In this document: positions 26,969 through 36,260 of the stretch, piece by piece
Layout of the letters: every line of letters starts with the position of its first letter
Position numbering within the stretch: the stretch's first letter is position 1
Origin: JAVMKJ01 sp031732855
GTDB taxonomy: Bacteria > Pseudomonadota > Gammaproteobacteria > Competibacterales > Competibacteraceae
Direction of reading: 5' to 3'
Assembly (NCBI GenBank): GCA_031732855.1
Contig: JAVMKJ010000105.1
Coordinates: forward strand, 1-64,000
Length of the DNA stretch: 64,000 bases
The notes under the pieces: model-generated
Databases searched by the model: none
Seen by the model: only the letters and a program-made list of their open reading frames with translations
What the model was told of the DNA's origin: nothing
Made by a program: the position numbers and the translations under genes

Positions 26969-28321
26969 ATGAATCGCAAGCAACGTAGAGCGGTTGCCAG
27001 GCGGGAACCGGCGAGAGTGGGCGGCGATTCGGAAGCGCTGGCGCAAGCCATCCAACTGCATCGGCGGGGGCAATTGGACGAGGCTGAAGCGCTGTATCGG
27101 CGGGAACTCCAGCGGAATCCGCAACAAGTCGATGCCCTGCATTTCCTGGGGGTGCTGACCTCGCAGCGAGGCCGGCACCCGGAAGCGGCCGACCTGATCC
27201 GCCGGGCGCTGGCCCTGAGTCCGCAATACGCCGACGCCTGGAACAATCTGGGCAACGTATTGGCGGCGCTGGATCGTTGGGACGAGGCGGCTACCGCCTA
27301 CCAGCGGGCCGTCGAACTGGCTCCAGGCAATCCCAGCGTCCACTGCAATCTGGGCGTGATGTTGCTGCGATCCGACCGGTTCGCGGAGGCTACCGCCGCC
27401 TTGCGGCAAGCCATTGTCCTGATGCCGGGCTTGGTGGAGGCGCATTTCAATCTGGGCAAGGCACTGGTTGCCCGGCAACAATACGAAGCGGCTGTTGCCG
27501 CGTTTCGGGAGACCATTCGCCTGCAACCGACCCATGCGATGGCGTACAAGAGCCTGGGTATTCTGTTGTACAAGCTGAATTGCAACGACGAAGCCGCCGC
27601 CCTATTTCGGGACTGGCTGGTCCGGGATCCGGCCAATCCGGTCGCCCGGCACATGCTGGCGGCGCATTCGGGGCGGGATGTGCCGGGACGGGCGGCCGAT
27701 AGCTACGTTCAGCAGTTATTCGACGGCATGGCCGACGGTTTTGACGAACACCTGCATCGCCTGGAATACCGGGCGCCAGAGTTGGTTGCCTCGACGGTCG
27801 CCGCGACGATGGACAGACCGGATGGGTCGTTGAGCGTGTTGGACGCTGGCTGCGGGACCGGGCTTTGTGGCCCTTCGCTGCGACCCTATGCGCGACGGTT
27901 GGTTGGAGTCGATTTGTCGCCGCGCATGATCGAGCGGGCCCGGACCCGCGGAGACTACGACGAACTGGTCGTCGCCGAGCTGACCGCGTTTTTAGCCGAC
28001 CGGCCAGCGGCGTACGATCTGATCGTATCCGCAGACACCCTGGTTTACTTCGGGCAACTGGAGCCAGTTCTGACCGCCGCCGCCACGGCTTTACGGCCGG
28101 GCGGCTGGCTGGCATTCACCGTGGAGCGGCTTGAAGACACGGATGCGGCGGACGATTTCAGCCTCGATCCGAGCGGTCGTTACCGGCATTCGGACGCCTG
28201 CCTGCGGCGGGTGCTGGCCCAGGTGGAAATGGAGATGGAGACCCTGGAAACCGTCACCTTGCGTCTGGAGGGGGGGGAACCGGTCGTCGGATTCCTGGTG
28301 GCCGCGCGCAAGCCTCCCTGA
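26969..28321 (+). CDS. TPR-repeat SAM-dependent methyltransferase, copy 1
   Basis: This 450-residue protein has an N-terminal array of about six tetratricopeptide repeats (residues ~20-225, for example ADAWNNLGNVLAALDRWDEAATAYQRAVEL). A class I methyltransferase domain (about 255-450) follows, with motif I VLDAGCGTGLCG, VGVDLSPRMIERA and YDLIVSADTLVYFG. The substrate is unknown. It is a paralogue of the next gene; both share the linker AHSGRD/AWFGQD and FDEHLxRLxYRAPEL. The position before an ACP and exosortase-associated hydrolases suggests a role in surface polymer or protein modification, which is inference. The ATG at 26969 is preferred over upstream in-frame codons. Confidence 0.85.
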   Translation: MNRKQRRAVARREPARVGGDSEALAQAIQLHRRGQLDEAEALYRRELQRNPQQVDALHFLGVLTSQRGRHPEAADLIRRALALSPQYADAWNNLGNVLAALDRWDEAATAYQRAVELAPGNPSVHCNLGVMLLRSDRFAEATAALRQAIVLMPGLVEAHFNLGKALVARQQYEAAVAAFRETIRLQPTHAMAYKSLGILLYKLNCNDEAAALFRDWLVRDPANPVARHMLAAHSGRDVPGRAADSYVQQLFDGMADGFDEHLHRLEYRAPELVASTVAATMDRPDGSLSVLDAGCGTGLCGPSLRPYARRLVGVDLSPRMIERARTRGDYDELVVAELTAFLADRPAAYDLIVSADTLVYFGQLEPVLTAAATALRPGGWLAFTVERLEDTDAADDFSLDPSGRYRHSDACLRRVLAQVEMEMETLETVTLRLEGGEPVVGFLVAARKPP

Positions 28322-28352
28322 AACTCGAACACGATGGAGTTGAGGAGGCGTT

Positions 28353-29786
28353 TTGAGCAGCGGCGATAGGAAACTCGATAAGCCAACGGCGGCGCTCGGC
28401 GGCATCTCCCGCGACGGCGATGTTTCGGCGTTGCTGGCGCAGGCGATGAACCTGCATCGCCAAGGTCATTTGATGGAAGCGCAGTCGCTCTACGAGCGCG
28501 TTCTTCGTGACCGACCGGACCATCCCGAGGCATTGAACTTTTTCGGGATTCTCCAACAGCAACGAGGGCAGTCGACCCAGGCGGAACAATTGATTCGCCG
28601 GGCCATCCGTGCCGCTCCCAATTATGCATCCGCGCATACCAATCTCGGCAACATCCTGATCGTCCAGAAGCGCTTCGAGGATGCCATCGCGGCGTACCGG
28701 CAGGCGATCGTGCTCAGACCGGACGAAGTGGAAGCTTGCGTCAACCTGGGCGCGCTGCTCAGGGGCTTGGGGCGGCTGCAGGAGGCTTTGGAGGCTTACC
28801 GTCAGGCTAGCGAGCGGCGCCCCGAAAGCGCTGAAATCCACCACCGCCTCGGTCTGGTGCTGGCGGAGCTAGGGCAGATTGAAGAAGCGATCACCGCTCA
28901 GGAAACCGCGCTACGCCACGCCCCCGGGCACGAAGAGGCGACCAAGCAGTTGGGTGCCTTGCTACATCACGTGGGGCGGATCGAGGATGCTCGGGCAGTG
29001 CTGGGCAACGCCGTGTTCCAATTGGGCGGTACTGAAAACGCGTTGGCCCTGTTGCAACACTGGCTAAGGCTGATGCCGGACGATCCGGTTGCCCGGCACC
29101 GGTTGGCAGCGTGGTTTGGCCAAGACAAACCAGCGCGGGCTTCTGACGCCTACGTAACTGATTTATTTGATCGTTATGCCGATCATTTCGACGAACACCT
29201 GCAACGATTGGACTATCGGGCGCCTGAATTGATCGGGGCGCGGCTTGCCGATGCGTTGGGTGAAGGGGCCAGGCAGCTCGACGTATTGGATGCGGGGTGC
29301 GGTACGGGTTTGTGCGCTTCGATGTTGCGGCCTTATGCCCGCCGTCTGACCGGCGTGGATTTGTCGTCGCGCATGGTTGAAAAGGCGCGCGAGCGGGGCG
29401 GGTACGACGAACTGGCGGTGGCGGAACTGACCGCGTTTTTGAACGAGCGACCCGGAGCTTACGATCTGATCGTTTCGGCCGACACCCTGGTGTACTTTGG
29501 GGCGCTGGAGAGTGTGTTGGCTGCTGCGACTCATGCCCTGCGTCCCGGGGGCTGGCTGGCGTTCACGGCGGAGCAGATCGCGGTGGAGGTGGCGCCCGAT
29601 GATGGTTATTGTCTCAACCGGAGTGGCCGCTACAGCCACACGTCCGAATATCTGGACCGAGTGCTGGCCGGCGCTGGCCTGGAGGCGCGGGCGCGGGCGG
29701 ACGCCACGCTGCGCCAGGAGGGCAATCAACCGGTGATGGGCCATGTGGTGCTGGCTCGCAAGCCCCCTACCGGGATAGTAGACTGA
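28353..29786 (+). CDS. TPR-repeat SAM-dependent methyltransferase, copy 2
   Basis: This 477-residue paralogue of the preceding gene has the same order: TPR repeats (residues ~28-235) then a class I methyltransferase (about 270-477) with VLDAGCGTGLCA, TGVDLSSRMVEKA and YDLIVSADTLVYFG. The TTG at 28353 is taken as start because GAGGAGG lies at 28342-28348; the first ATG is 95 bases further in and would cut the first repeat. The two copies have diverged clearly, so the duplication is old. The substrate is unknown. Confidence 0.82.
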   Translation: MSSGDRKLDKPTAALGGISRDGDVSALLAQAMNLHRQGHLMEAQSLYERVLRDRPDHPEALNFFGILQQQRGQSTQAEQLIRRAIRAAPNYASAHTNLGNILIVQKRFEDAIAAYRQAIVLRPDEVEACVNLGALLRGLGRLQEALEAYRQASERRPESAEIHHRLGLVLAELGQIEEAITAQETALRHAPGHEEATKQLGALLHHVGRIEDARAVLGNAVFQLGGTENALALLQHWLRLMPDDPVARHRLAAWFGQDKPARASDAYVTDLFDRYADHFDEHLQRLDYRAPELIGARLADALGEGARQLDVLDAGCGTGLCASMLRPYARRLTGVDLSSRMVEKARERGGYDELAVAELTAFLNERPGAYDLIVSADTLVYFGALESVLAAATHALRPGGWLAFTAEQIAVEVAPDDGYCLNRSGRYSHTSEYLDRVLAGAGLEARARADATLRQEGNQPVMGHVVLARKPPTGIVD

Positions 29787-29903
29787 TTGCTGGATTCTTG
29801 CCGGCGGCAACGCTATCTTGACGCCCTTCATGCGTGGATGGTGGCCGGCTGGCTTACAGGACCGCGCGATATTCTTGGTTTCTCATTCCTGGAGACGGTC
29901 TCG

Positions 29904-30161
29904 ATGGTCGAATTCGATGAGGTGCGGCAGTTGATCGGTGAGATATTGCAATTGGGCGACCGGGTGCGGAAGCTCGGCCCGGATACCCCGCTGTTGGGGA
30001 GCATCCCGGAATTCGACTCGATGGCGGTGGTTACGCTGATCAACGCCTTGGAAGAACGGTTCGACATCCAGATCGCGGACGACGAAATTAGCGCCGAAAC
30101 CTTCGAGACGGTGGGCCGAGTCCATGAGTTCGTTCGTGACAAGATCGTGGCCGGGACCTGA
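29904..30161 (+). CDS. Acyl carrier protein
   Basis: This 85-residue carrier protein has the phosphopantetheine attachment serine in EFDSMAVVTLINALEERFDI, at about residue 39, and the four-helix ACP pattern. It carries acyl groups as thioesters. It is not the fatty-acid AcpP of the core pathway. Its place six bases before the exosortase-associated hydrolase 2 gene matches the specialised ACP found in exosortase A clusters, where ACP, acyl-CoA ligase and hydrolases occur together. The ligase is not in the window. Confidence 0.88.
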   Translation: MVEFDEVRQLIGEILQLGDRVRKLGPDTPLLGSIPEFDSMAVVTLINALEERFDIQIADDEISAETFETVGRVHEFVRDKIVAGT

Positions 30162-30167
30162 CGGACG

Positions 30168-30974
30168 GTGATCGAGCCGTTCTTTCTGGCTGGAAGCCGG
30201 GGTGCGCTGTTTGCGGTCTATCATCCGCCGGCGGTTGGAGTGCTCGAGCGGGGTGGCGTGTTGTTCGTTCCTCCCTTTGCCGAGGAGATGAACAAATCCC
30301 GGCGCATGGCGGCGTTGCAGGCGCGCCGGCTGGCCGCCGCCGGCTTCGGCGTGCTGATTCCCGATCTCCACGGCAGCGGCGAGAGCGCCGGCGATTTCGC
30401 CGAGGCCCGCTGGGATGTCTGGCGGGACGATATGGCGCGCGGCGGTGTCTGGCTGCGCCGGCGCGGCCATCAACAACTGCATCTTTGGGGATTGCGGCTG
30501 GGTGGCCTGCTGGCGACTGATCTGGTGGGCGAGTTGAGAGCAACGCGGCTGTTGCTCTGGCAACCGGTGCTGTCGGGCGAGCGGTTTCTCCAGCAGTTCC
30601 TGCGCTTGCGCCTGACGTCCGACCGGTTGAAGGGAGGCGGCGAAACCATGGCCGGGTTGCGGGGAATGCTGGCGGCGGGACAGTCTTTGGAAGTGGGGGG
30701 CTATCAACTTCACCCGGAATTGGCCTCGACGCTGGAACGGGTTCGTCCGACCGTGCCGGCCGACGGTACCCGGGTAGACTGGTTCGAACTGGCCGGTATC
30801 ACGGGCGGAGCCCTGCCGCCAGCCAGCCAGCGGGTGGTGGACGAGTGGCGTGGCGCCGGCGTGTCGGTCCATGTCCGGACGATAGCCGGCGAGGCCTTTT
30901 GGTCGACCCAGGAAATCGCCGTGGCGCCGGCTCTGTTGGACGCGACCCTGGCCGCTCTGGACGAGGCGCCGTGA
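30168..30974 (+). CDS. Exosortase A system-associated hydrolase 2
   Basis: This 268-residue alpha/beta-hydrolase-fold protein belongs to the family that travels with exosortase A (PEP-CTERM) loci. Recognisable parts are VLFVPPFAEEMNKSRRMAALQARRLAAAGFGVLIPDLHGSGES and WDVWRDDMARGGVWL. The nucleophile elbow reads GLRLGG, with Arg where an active hydrolase has Ser, as I recall is usual in this family, so classical hydrolase activity is doubtful. The GTG start lies six bases after the ACP gene, and the end overlaps the next gene by four bases. Confidence 0.85.
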   Translation: MIEPFFLAGSRGALFAVYHPPAVGVLERGGVLFVPPFAEEMNKSRRMAALQARRLAAAGFGVLIPDLHGSGESAGDFAEARWDVWRDDMARGGVWLRRRGHQQLHLWGLRLGGLLATDLVGELRATRLLLWQPVLSGERFLQQFLRLRLTSDRLKGGGETMAGLRGMLAAGQSLEVGGYQLHPELASTLERVRPTVPADGTRVDWFELAGITGGALPPASQRVVDEWRGAGVSVHVRTIAGEAFWSTQEIAVAPALLDATLAALDEAP

Positions 30975-31849
30975 CGTCGGAATTTCCCTTGGTCTTTGCT
31001 TGTGAAGGAGCTGAATTGCTGGGCGTCCTTCATTTGAAGACTCCGGACGCGACCCGCGGCGTGTTGGTGGTGGTCGGTGGTCCGCAGTACCGGGCCGGCA
31101 GTCACCGACAGTTTCTGTTGCTGGCCCGGGATTTGGCGCAAGCCGGTATTCCGGTGCTGCGCTTTGACTGTCGCGGCATGGGCGATTCCGGTGGGGAATT
31201 TCCCGGTTTCGAGGAGATCGACGCCGATATCGCGGCCGCCATCGATGCGTTTCACGCACGAGTCCCCACTCTACGAGAGGTGGTCATTTGGGGGCTGTGC
31301 GATGCCGCCTCGGCGGCACTGTTTTACGCCTGGCGCGATCCCCGCGTTGCCGGCCTGGTTTTGCTGAATCCGTGGGCGCGGACCGAAGCGGGCCAGGCGC
31401 GCGCCTATCTCCGCCATTACTATCTGTCCCGGCTGGTCGATCCGGACCTGTGGCGCAAGATAGGTCGCGGCGAATTTTCATTGGGGACAGCGCTGCGCTC
31501 GTTGTTGGCTTTGGTCGGGCAGGTCTGGCGGAACCGCCAGGACAGCGTGGTGAAGGGCGCGGCAGTTGAAACCAGAGCGATTTCTTCGTCACGTAATGGG
31601 TCGTTGCCCGAGCGTATGGCGGATGGGTTGCGGCGATTTGCCGGTCCCGTGTTGCTGATTCTGAGCGGAGACGATCTGACGGCCGCCGAATTCCGTGATA
31701 CCACCCAAGCATCCCGGCATTGGGGTTGCCTGCTGGCGCAGCCGCGGGTGACGGTCCTGGATTTTCCTGAAGCCAATCACACCTTCTCCCGCCGCGAGTG
31801 GCGGGATCAGGTGGCGACATGGACCCGTGACTGGTTGCGGGGGTGGTAA
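30971..31849 (+). CDS. Exosortase A system-associated hydrolase 1
   Basis: This 292-residue alpha/beta-hydrolase follows hydrolase 2 with a GTGA overlap. It shows GVLVVVGGPQYRAGSHRQF and PVLRFDCRGMGDSGGEFPGFEEIDADIAAAIDAF, typical of the family. The elbow is WGLCDAASAA, with Cys at the nucleophile position. A late aspartate (SGDD) and histidine (EANHTFSRREWRD) complete a likely triad. The function in exopolysaccharide or PEP-CTERM processing is not settled. No exosortase or PEP-CTERM protein was recognised in this window. Confidence 0.87.
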   Translation: MTSEFPLVFACEGAELLGVLHLKTPDATRGVLVVVGGPQYRAGSHRQFLLLARDLAQAGIPVLRFDCRGMGDSGGEFPGFEEIDADIAAAIDAFHARVPTLREVVIWGLCDAASAALFYAWRDPRVAGLVLLNPWARTEAGQARAYLRHYYLSRLVDPDLWRKIGRGEFSLGTALRSLLALVGQVWRNRQDSVVKGAAVETRAISSSRNGSLPERMADGLRRFAGPVLLILSGDDLTAAEFRDTTQASRHWGCLLAQPRVTVLDFPEANHTFSRREWRDQVATWTRDWLRGW

Positions 31850-31883
31850 GGCGAGCGTTGTCGAGCACTTGCCATCCTCCACC

Positions 31884-34403
31884 ATGAAACGCCACCGCGA
31901 TAGGGGTAATGACGACCGCGAGCGGTGGGAGAACGGCGAACGGCGTTCGAATAGGGCGATCCCGTTTGGGTCGCTTTACTGGAGCCGCGCTACCGGGTTG
32001 ATGGCGGTGGCGACGGTGATCGGTGGCATGATTTGGGTTCTATTGGCCGATTACCCGTTGACTCTCCGGCAAATGCTGGTTCGTGGTCTGGAATGGTCGC
32101 GACTGAATCCCCCGTGGCTGATCGAGTTGCTCGAGCCGGCGCCGCGCCATGGCGATTGGGTGCTGGACGGTCGATTGCGCGCGACTCACCCGCGTATCGT
32201 TTTGTCCGAACTGGCCGGCTGGTCGGGCGAGGGCGTTCCGCCGGTGCTGGCGGCGCGTGAAGCCGGTTATCGCCGTTGGGGATTGAAGCCGCCGAGCGTT
32301 GCCTGCGATGGGAACGGTCGGCTGGAACTGGCTGCGTGCTGGCTCGGTACCGGCGATCGGCAATCGGGGCAGCGTCTGCTGGAGGCGTTGCGCCGGTTTA
32401 CACCATCGCTGGCGTCGGCGCGGAGCGGGGATCAGGCGGGCGAGTGCTGGGAACTGGCGCTGGCCTACGATCTGTTGCGGGTCTATCCAGGCCTGCGATC
32501 TGAGGATCGACGGCAGTTCGAGGCCCGGCTGGAGCAGGCGCTCCGTGGAACGCTCGGACAACTGGATGATGGCGGTCCTTCGCTGTGGCATGGGCGCGGC
32601 ACCCTGGCGGCCGACGCCTGGTTGTGCGCCGTCGTGCTGGATCCGACCGATAGGGAGCGGGAGCGGCTTGTCGCCAGGGCACAAGGACATTTTCTCGAAA
32701 CGATTAAAGCCCTCGAGCTGACGGAAGGATGGCCGGAAGGTTACAACTACTGGATCAACAGCCGGGCCTTCATCATCGCCCTGGCCGGCTCGGCTTACCT
32801 GAACGGGCTGGAAGACAGTCGTCAGGCCGAACGCATCCGGCAAGTGTTGCGCCGGGTCGGATACTGGACTCTCTACGCGACTCGACCCGATCATCGGGTT
32901 GAGGGGCTGGGTGATGAAGGGCCGCGCGTCGATTTAAAGGATGAGACCCGGCGAGTGATCGATTTGATCGCGCAAGCCACGCGCGATCCTGTTTTGGGAG
33001 CCTATTCGGCCTATCTTGGCCGGTTGCACGGCCCGGAGAGTTACTACGGGGATTATCGCTGGGGCTTCCGGTTGTTCAACGATCCCGCCTTGGCACCGGC
33101 GGTGGAAGCCGGGTTGGGCGGATTCGCCGGCGTGCTCCCCACGGCGGGGCTATTTGGGCGAGATGCGCTGAATCTGCTTTACATCCGCTCCGATTGGTCG
33201 CCCGACGCGACCTTCATCAGTTTCCGGGCCGGCGATGCGTTTACCCATCACGGCCACTATGACGCCGGTCACTTCAGCCTGTTCAAGGGCGCGCCGCTGG
33301 CGATCAACAGCAGCACGTATGGCGGATTTTTCAGTCCCAACCGCTTGCATTACGCGATTCGCAGCGTCGCGAAAAATACCCTGCTCGTGCTGCGGCCCAA
33401 CGAAATCGTGCGGCCCAATCATTTCTTTGCCGACAAAGTCGCCGATGGCGGCCAGCGGGTCATTTTGCCGACCGGCAGCGCCATCGGCGATCTCCGGGGT
33501 TGGCTCGATAACCGTGACCGGGGGCTACACCTGCGAGGTGGCCGGTTGTTGCAATTCGAGCATCACGAGGGTGATTACACCTATATCGCCGCCGATTTGA
33601 CCGCCGCCTACAACAACCCCATTCATGACGAAGGAGGTTGGGGTGGCAAGGTCGAGAGAGTCGAGCGGCAAATGATGTACCTGTCCGGCGAGGACCGCTT
33701 GCTGGTTCGCGACCGCGTGCGGACGGTCGAGGCCGACTTTGTCAAGAAGTGGCTGCTGCATACGGTCGAGCAGCCCCAAGTGGCGGACGCGCGGGTGCTC
33801 AGGGGCGGGCGTGACAACGGAATTTTGGAAAGCCGCGACGATTGGGTGCAAGTGCGCAACGGGCGCGGTTGGCTGACCGTGCAACGCATCCTGCCGGAAG
33901 ATGCGGTTATCCGGCTGGTCGGCGGCAAGGATTATCAATTTTACGTTGAAGCCGACGGTGACGATGCGCGGCTGGATGGCGTCAACTTTATCGAGGGCTC
34001 CAGTCTGAAACCCTGGTTCGACGTCGGTTGGTGGCGGTTGGAAATCCAGCCGGGCGCGCCCCGCCGGGAGGACGCCTTCCTGATGGTGTTGACGCCGGCC
34101 CTGGACGCACCTCGTCTGGCCAGGGCCGTGCCGCTGTCGCTGGATCGGGCCGGCCATGGGGTTGTTACCGATGAATCCGCCACTGTATTCGTGGACGAAC
34201 CCGGCCGTGGCGAAATACGCCTGACAATGCCCAAGATGGCCGGCGTGGTGCGGGTGGTTGGGGTACCGCCGCTCGCCCGGGTATCCGTGCGAGCGGAAGC
34301 TGGAACGGCACCGCCGCTGGAACGAACCGCGAACGCGGGTGGGGTGGCGGTATTCACCGGAACGGAACGCTGGCGGGGGCGGTTGGTTCTGAACTGGCGG
34401 TAG
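31884..34403 (+). CDS. Heparinase II/III-like protein with N-terminal membrane anchor
   Basis: This 839-residue protein has a charged N-terminus and one membrane helix (about residues 37-56). A helical (alpha/alpha) toroid follows (about 90-440: ELTEGWPEGYNYWINSRAFIIALAG). Then comes a beta-rich heparinase II/III C-terminal domain with FISFRAGDAFTHHGHYDAGHFSLFKGAPLAIN. The His and Tyr residues there are candidates for uronate-lyase catalysis. The anchored domain should face the periplasm, fitting processing of an acidic exopolysaccharide. The start at 31884 is chosen over a GTG at 31827 that overlaps the previous gene. The 3' end overlaps the convergent YheT-type gene by 50 bases. Confidence 0.8.
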   Translation: MKRHRDRGNDDRERWENGERRSNRAIPFGSLYWSRATGLMAVATVIGGMIWVLLADYPLTLRQMLVRGLEWSRLNPPWLIELLEPAPRHGDWVLDGRLRATHPRIVLSELAGWSGEGVPPVLAAREAGYRRWGLKPPSVACDGNGRLELAACWLGTGDRQSGQRLLEALRRFTPSLASARSGDQAGECWELALAYDLLRVYPGLRSEDRRQFEARLEQALRGTLGQLDDGGPSLWHGRGTLAADAWLCAVVLDPTDRERERLVARAQGHFLETIKALELTEGWPEGYNYWINSRAFIIALAGSAYLNGLEDSRQAERIRQVLRRVGYWTLYATRPDHRVEGLGDEGPRVDLKDETRRVIDLIAQATRDPVLGAYSAYLGRLHGPESYYGDYRWGFRLFNDPALAPAVEAGLGGFAGVLPTAGLFGRDALNLLYIRSDWSPDATFISFRAGDAFTHHGHYDAGHFSLFKGAPLAINSSTYGGFFSPNRLHYAIRSVAKNTLLVLRPNEIVRPNHFFADKVADGGQRVILPTGSAIGDLRGWLDNRDRGLHLRGGRLLQFEHHEGDYTYIAADLTAAYNNPIHDEGGWGGKVERVERQMMYLSGEDRLLVRDRVRTVEADFVKKWLLHTVEQPQVADARVLRGGRDNGILESRDDWVQVRNGRGWLTVQRILPEDAVIRLVGGKDYQFYVEADGDDARLDGVNFIEGSSLKPWFDVGWWRLEIQPGAPRREDAFLMVLTPALDAPRLARAVPLSLDRAGHGVVTDESATVFVDEPGRGEIRLTMPKMAGVVRVVGVPPLARVSVRAEAGTAPPLERTANAGGVAVFTGTERWRGRLVLNWR

Positions 34404-35373
34404 TCGACGCAGCGGTCCATCCCGCCTCTAAAAACGCCGGAATCCGTTGCTCCAGCCAGTATTCGGCCCGCCACGGCCAGCGACCGGCGACGAAACCGAC
34501 ATGGCCGCCGTGCGGGCTGAGTTCCAGGCGAATGTCGGCGGACAGCTCCGGGGGGGTCGGCAACGCCTCCGGCAGCATGAAAGGGTCGTCCAAGGCGTGC
34601 AGGATCAAGGTTGGAACGCGGATGCGCCGCAGGTACGGGCGGCAACTGGCGCGAGCATAGTAATCGTGGACCCCAGCGTAACCGTGCAGGGGCGCGGTAA
34701 TGCGATCGTCGAAGGCGTGGAAATCCCGCAGGCTTGTCAAGCTGTCCAAGGATACCGGCCCATCCGTGCGGCTGCTGAATTTGGCGCGGTAACTGTGTTT
34801 CAGTTCGCTCAGCAGATGAAACTGATAAAGTCGCGAAAATCCCCGATTCAGCCGCCGGGCGACGGTATCCAGCACGAACGGTACCGATACCGCCACGGCG
34901 GCGCGCAGCGGCGCGGCGCGGCCGGCTTCGCCCAGCCATTTTAGCAGCACGTTGCCGCCCAGCGAGTAACCGATGACCGTCAAGGGCGTGGCCGGTTCCC
35001 GCCGGTGCAGCCAGTCCACGACATGGGCGAGATCGGCGGTATCCCCCGCGCAATAACCCCGGGCCAGCCGATTAACCTGTCCGCCGCGGCCGCGAAAATG
35101 CATGACCGCGCCCCGCCAGCCACGGCGCGCGACCACCGCCAGCAGGCCGAGGGCGTAGTGAGAATCGCTGGAACCTTCCAGACCGTGCAGGATGAGCGCG
35201 ATGGGACCCCGTTCGCCGGGCGTCCAGTCCAGGTCCAGAAAGTCGCCGTCGGGCAGATCCAGACGCTCGCGGCGCAGGGACAATCGCGGTCGACGCCGGC
35301 ACAACGCCGGCCACAGCGTCTGGGCGTGAGGGCCAGGGAGCCACCAGGCCGGGCGGAAATCAGCCGGCTGCAT
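34354..35373 (-). CDS. YheT-family alpha/beta hydrolase
   Basis: This 339-residue cytoplasmic hydrolase shows the YheT family N-terminus FRPAWWLPGPHAQTLWPAL, the oxyanion region LILHGLEGSSDSHYA, and MHFRGRGGQVNRLARGYCAGDTAD. The nucleophile elbow is GYSLGGN. The acid and base lie in LHALDDPFMLP and SPHGGHVGFV. Members act on esters; the natural substrate is not established. It is convergent with, and overlaps, the heparinase-like gene. The final 20 residues (TAASTTASSEPTAPASVPFR) are an unusual low-complexity tail created within that overlap. Confidence 0.9.
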   Translation of the reverse strand: MQPADFRPAWWLPGPHAQTLWPALCRRRPRLSLRRERLDLPDGDFLDLDWTPGERGPIALILHGLEGSSDSHYALGLLAVVARRGWRGAVMHFRGRGGQVNRLARGYCAGDTADLAHVVDWLHRREPATPLTVIGYSLGGNVLLKWLGEAGRAAPLRAAVAVSVPFVLDTVARRLNRGFSRLYQFHLLSELKHSYRAKFSSRTDGPVSLDSLTSLRDFHAFDDRITAPLHGYAGVHDYYARASCRPYLRRIRVPTLILHALDDPFMLPEALPTPPELSADIRLELSPHGGHVGFVAGRWPWRAEYWLEQRIPAFLEAGWTAASTTASSEPTAPASVPFR

Positions 35374-35531
35374 GGAATGGTGGCCGGTTCATGGATTCAT
35401 GGGGTTGCCGGAAGGTGGATCGGGCGTTGCTCCGCCGGGAAGGCGAGTGATGACAACGGCCATGATCCGGCCGGCGCGCTGCGTTCGTCGCGTGCGGGAA
35501 AACCCTAAGGACGCGATCGGCGCCAAGCCGG

Positions 35532-35984
35532 TCAGATGCGCATCGACAGCGATTGAAAGACATCCTCGCTCATGTTTTGCAGCATGGTCAGGGCGTCCCA
35601 GTCGTCCCAGGATTCCTGGATGCGTCCGTTCTCGATGCGGTGGAAGCTCATGCCGGTCACGGATAACCGCTGGCCGCTGGGCGCGATGCCCATGAACTCG
35701 CCCTGATGGGTGCCCCGGGCGATCCATCGCGTGGCAACTTTGTTGCCCTCGGCGATTTGATCCTGAATTTCAAAGCGGATATCGGGGGAGGAGAAGTGAT
35801 ACAGCATGATCACCTGCTTGAACGCCTCGATGCCGCGCACCGGTTCCGGCAGGGTGGCGATGTGACCGACGTAATCGTGCGCGATGATCGCATCCGTTGC
35901 GTCCAGATTGCACTGACTCCAAATGACTTCGAAGTTGCGCTGGACCAGAGCTTTGTTGGCTTCCAAGGTGCTGCTGTCTGACAT
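35532..35984 (-). CDS. SnoaL-like (NTF2-fold) protein
   Basis: This 150-residue protein has the SnoaL/ester-cyclase pattern: NKALVQRNFEVIW, a DYVGHIATLPEPVRGIEAFKQVI segment, FEIQDQIAEGNKVATRWIARGTHQGEFMGIAPSGQRLSVTGMSFHRIENGRI and a C-terminal WDDWD. The fold forms a small-molecule cavity; many members are enzymes of unknown substrate. There is a GGAGGA ribosome site. It is alone on the minus strand, divergent from the acetyl-CoA hydrolase gene, and nothing in the context reveals its substrate. Confidence 0.8.
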   Translation of the reverse strand: MSDSSTLEANKALVQRNFEVIWSQCNLDATDAIIAHDYVGHIATLPEPVRGIEAFKQVIMLYHFSSPDIRFEIQDQIAEGNKVATRWIARGTHQGEFMGIAPSGQRLSVTGMSFHRIENGRIQESWDDWDALTMLQNMSEDVFQSLSMRI

Positions 35985-36092
35985 CGAGACTCCTCCTTTC
36001 GGTATGCGGTTCCGCGTCGCGCGCGGTGCTCGAAATGCTCGTTAGTGTAATCCGTTCCGGAATAACCCGCCACGGGCCGGGCGGGCGATACC

Positions 36093-36101
36093 TGCTATAA
36101 T
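36093..36101 (+). promoter_or_regulatory. Extended -10 promoter for the acetyl-CoA hydrolase gene
   Basis: TGCTATAAT is a perfect extended -10 element (TGn plus TATAAT at 36096-36101). No good -35 is seen, which extended -10 promoters tolerate. Transcription would start near 36108, leaving a leader of about 150 bases before the ATG at 36261. Confidence 0.6.
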
Positions 36102-36260
36102 CGGCAACAGTTCGCGCACGGTCGTTCTGCCTGTCAAACAATCAAATACGGATCGAAGATAGGGATACGCTTCGCGGGATTTCCTCGATCTTCGGTGGCA
36201 CCATCGGGCGGGGGCGTCACTCACCTGCGCAATCACCAACCGGCCGGGAGAGATCGGATC

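Noticed and set aside
26969..29786. The two TPR-methyltransferase genes as an assembly duplication
   Set aside because: They differ at many positions and in length, so they are true diverged paralogues.
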